From Thermoleophilaceae bacterium (GTDB lineage: Bacteria; Actinomycetota; Thermoleophilia; Solirubrobacterales; Thermoleophilaceae): DNA of 9,031 nucleotides. The first letter of the stretch is position 1, and each line of letters starts with the position of its first letter. A program made the translations under genes and the position numbers. Of the stretch, positions 7,516-9,031 are shown one piece after another. The notes under the pieces were generated by a model. It did not search any database, had not been told where the DNA came from, and was given only the letters and a program-made list of their open reading frames with translations. The stretch is from positions 1 through 9,031 of the forward strand of contig JACCUC010000069.1 in assembly GCA_013812065.1 (NCBI GenBank). Direction: 5' to 3'.

Positions 7516-8451
7516 TCAGCGCGTCTTAGCCTCTGCTTGGGGGACTCGGGCCTCGAGATCGCTCGCCGGGGTCGGCACGGGCTCGGCCGGCGGCATTCCC
7601 GCCGAGGCCCGAGCGGCGTAGGCCGCACGCGCGGTCTTGTCGACCTTCATGGCGACCTGGTCGGTCTGGAAGAACCGGCTCATGGCGTCGCGGGCGCGTT
7701 GCGGTAGCGGGGCATGGAGTCGCAGCAGCCCGCTGATCAAGGGGGGTACGTAGATCTCGAAGCGCGGTCGCTCGAGAGCATCGACGAGCGCGGTGCCCAC
7801 CTCCGCCGGCTCGACGAGCTTGACGCCGCGCCCTGCGCTCATGCCCGATGCGAGCTCGGTGTTGGCGAGCCCGGGCATCATCACCGAAAGCTCCACGCCC
7901 GTCCCTTGCAGCTCGAGCCGGACCGCCTCGCTCAGGCCCACCACCGCGTGCTTGGTCGCGACGTAGACGGCCTCCCCGGCCACGCCGATCTTCCCCGCCG
8001 CCGAGGCGACGTTGACCACGTGACCCGTGCGCCGGCCCTGCATCCCCGGGATTGCGAGCCGCATGCCGGTGATGACGCCGTGCAGGTTGATGTCGATCTG
8101 GCGGCGGGTAAGCGACTCCTCCTCCTCGAGGAAGGGCGATACGACCATGATCCCGGCGTTGTTGACGAGCACGTCGAGCGGCCCGAGCCGCTCCTCCGTC
8201 GCGTCGAGAAAGCGCTTGAACGAGTCCGGATCGGTGACGTCGAGCGCGAGGCCCGCGGCGCCGCCGGGGAGCTTGGCCGCCTCGGCGGCGGCGAGATCGG
8301 CGTCGAGATCACCGATGGCGACCCGGGCCCCGCGAGCGGCGACCGCCTGCGCCATCGCGAGACCGAGCCCGCGTGCCCCGCCGGTGACGGCGACGACTCG
8401 GCCGGTGAGCGGGCGGCGGGGCTGGTTGGATCGTCGGCGGGAGATGGCCAT
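7516..8451 (-). CDS. SDR-family NAD(P)-dependent oxidoreductase
   Basis: Classical short-chain dehydrogenase, 311 residues, with a basic N-terminal lead (SRRRSNQPRR, 4-13) and a longer than usual C-terminal tail. The dinucleotide motif TGGARGLG is at 23-30. An acidic D48 after the second strand favours NAD over NADP. DVTD is at 71-74, NNAG at 97-100, catalytic Ser S150 in NVASAAG, Tyr163 and Lys167 in YVATK, and MPGLANTEL at 192-200. All catalytic residues are intact. After the Rossmann fold, residues 230-275 (FEIYVPPLISGLLRLHAPLP...) look like a partly hydrophobic membrane-associating region, and 285-311 is a Pro/Ala/Glu-rich, probably disordered end. The substrate cannot be read from sequence. 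The ATG at 8451 fits the family start; only a weak GGGGA precedes it. The gene lies 75 nt downstream of ychF on the same strand, so it may be cotranscribed with it. Confidence 0.9.
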   Translation of the reverse strand: MAISRRRSNQPRRPLTGRVVAVTGGARGLGLAMAQAVAARGARVAIGDLDADLAAAEAAKLPGGAAGLALDVTDPDSFKRFLDATEERLGPLDVLVNNAGIMVVSPFLEEEESLTRRQIDINLHGVITGMRLAIPGMQGRRTGHVVNVASAAGKIGVAGEAVYVATKHAVVGLSEAVRLELQGTGVELSVMMPGLANTELASGMSAGRGVKLVEPAEVGTALVDALERPRFEIYVPPLISGLLRLHAPLPQRARDAMSRFFQTDQVAMKVDKTARAAYAARASAGMPPAEPVPTPASDLEARVPQAEAKTR

Positions 8452-8526
8452 GATCCCCGTCAGGCTATCCGGCCATCGGCATCCCTGCCCCCTGCCCGTT
8501 CCCCGGAGCCGCTCGGCGGCCTGCCC
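8452..8526 (-). other. Gap between ychF and the SDR gene with a weak hairpin
   Basis: The 75-bp spacer includes arms GCCGC (8508-8512) and GCGGC (8516-8520), a 5-bp stem with a 3-nt loop just past the ychF stop. There is no T-run. It may be a weak terminator or nothing; the spacer shows no other clear signal. Confidence 0.25.
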
Positions 8527-9031
8527 TCACGGCGTGAACCGCACCGTCAACACGTCGCCGTCGCGCACCGCGTAGTCGCGCCCCTCGAGCCGCAACGTGG
8601 CCCGCTCGCGCGCTCCGGCGTAGCCTCCCGCGGCCACGAGAGCGTCCCAAGCGACGACCTCGGCGCGCACGAAGCCGCGCTGGATGTCCGAGTGCACCTT
8701 GCCCGCCGCTCCCCACGCGGTCGTGCCGCGTTTGATCGCGTGAGCGCGGGCCTCACGAGCCTGATCCGCGGTGAAGAAGGAGATCAGCTCCAGCAGCTCG
8801 AAGGCGGCGCGGACCAAGCGCGCGAGCCCCGACTCGCCCGCGTCGAGCTCGGCCCGCATGGCCGCGGCCTCGGCTGCGTCGAGCTCGGCGAGCTCGGCTT
8901 CGAGCCGCGCGCTGACCGCCAGCGCTCCGGCGCCGGCACCACTCGCACGGGCCGCGAGCTCGGGCGGCGGCTCGACCGGCCCGTCCTCGCGCACATTGGC
9001 CACGTACAGCACGGGCTTGGCGGTCAGCGGC
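8527..9031 (-). CDS. ychF: Redox-regulated ribosome-binding ATPase YchF, C-terminal part (5' end beyond the window)
   Basis: Obg/TRAFAC-class P-loop ATPase YchF (EngD). The gene runs off the right edge; the frame is open to the last base and reads PLTAKPVLYVANV, the beta-strand of the G domain that carries the nucleotide-specificity region. About 167 of roughly 360 residues are seen. Next come the end of the G domain and helical region (SARLEAELAELD), then GLARLVRAAFELLELISFFTA, then the TGS domain with IKRGTTAWGAAGKVHSD, RGFVRAEVVAWDAL and a LEGRDYAVRDGDVLTVRF end. These TGS residues are strongly conserved in YchF and make the call firm. YchF binds ribosomes and hydrolyses ATP rather than GTP. 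The P-loop and its start codon are not in view. The last residues are RFTP, where many relatives end RFNV. The first in-frame GTG (9012) is an internal valine, not the start. Confidence 0.93.
   Translation of the reverse strand, partial: PLTAKPVLYVANVREDGPVEPPPELAARASGAGAGALAVSARLEAELAELDAAEAAAMRAELDAGESGLARLVRAAFELLELISFFTADQAREARAHAIKRGTTAWGAAGKVHSDIQRGFVRAEVVAWDALVAAGGYAGARERATLRLEGRDYAVRDGDVLTVRFTP

Noticed and set aside
6021..7628. 535-codon open frame on the minus strand, antisense to the SpoIID gene
   Set aside because: Low-complexity Arg/Gly/Ala/Pro composition, no domain, and it overlaps both the SpoIID gene and the end of the SDR gene. A shadow of high GC content.
8539..9012. GTG at 9012 as the start of a short 161-residue protein
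   Set aside because: The frame continues upstream as PLTAKP, the conserved YchF sequence, so this is an internal valine of a larger protein.

Overview
The window is GC-rich DNA, roughly 70% by eye, with dense protein-coding genes and long antisense open frames. The gene content (HSD10-like dehydrogenase, thiolase, Uma2 protein, SpoIID/LytB protein, YchF) suggests a high-GC Gram-positive chromosome. An actinobacterium, perhaps of the Thermoleophilia/Solirubrobacterales type, is my best guess. That assignment is inference from codon use and protein flavour. I see no RNA gene, CRISPR array, insertion sequence or phage gene.

Layout. Positions 1-1965 (+ strand) hold the 3' part of an SDR-type 3-hydroxyacyl-CoA dehydrogenase and a complete thiolase, a natural pair for the last two steps of beta-oxidation or branched-chain acyl-CoA breakdown. 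A perfect 10-bp hairpin separates the thiolase from a convergent Uma2-family nuclease-like gene (2032-2598, -). Next come two minus-strand genes only 2 nt apart: a ThDP-dependent enzyme that automatic annotation would call acetolactate synthase (4282-5928, TTG start with a strong Shine-Dalgarno) and a succinate-semialdehyde-type aldehyde dehydrogenase (2810-4279). Divergent from these is a secreted SpoIID/LytB-domain protein (6069-7508, +). It converges at 7 bp spacing on a second SDR oxidoreductase (7516-8451, -). The window ends inside the C-terminal half of the YchF/Obg-family ATPase gene (8527 to the right edge, -).

The most interesting item is the ThDP enzyme and aldehyde dehydrogenase pair. 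The arrangement, and the residues as I remember them, match the cyanobacterial 2-oxoglutarate decarboxylase plus succinic semialdehyde dehydrogenase pair that closes the TCA cycle without 2-oxoglutarate dehydrogenase. If so, the 'acetolactate synthase' label would be wrong and this two-gene operon would be a 2-oxoglutarate to succinate bypass. Second, the SpoIID protein carries its GHGVGMSQYGA block at the N-terminus, before the catalytic SEMP block, an order permuted relative to Bacillus SpoIID. Its signal peptide is also encoded by a 9-bp tandem repeat. I found no clear evidence of a wholly new multi-gene system.
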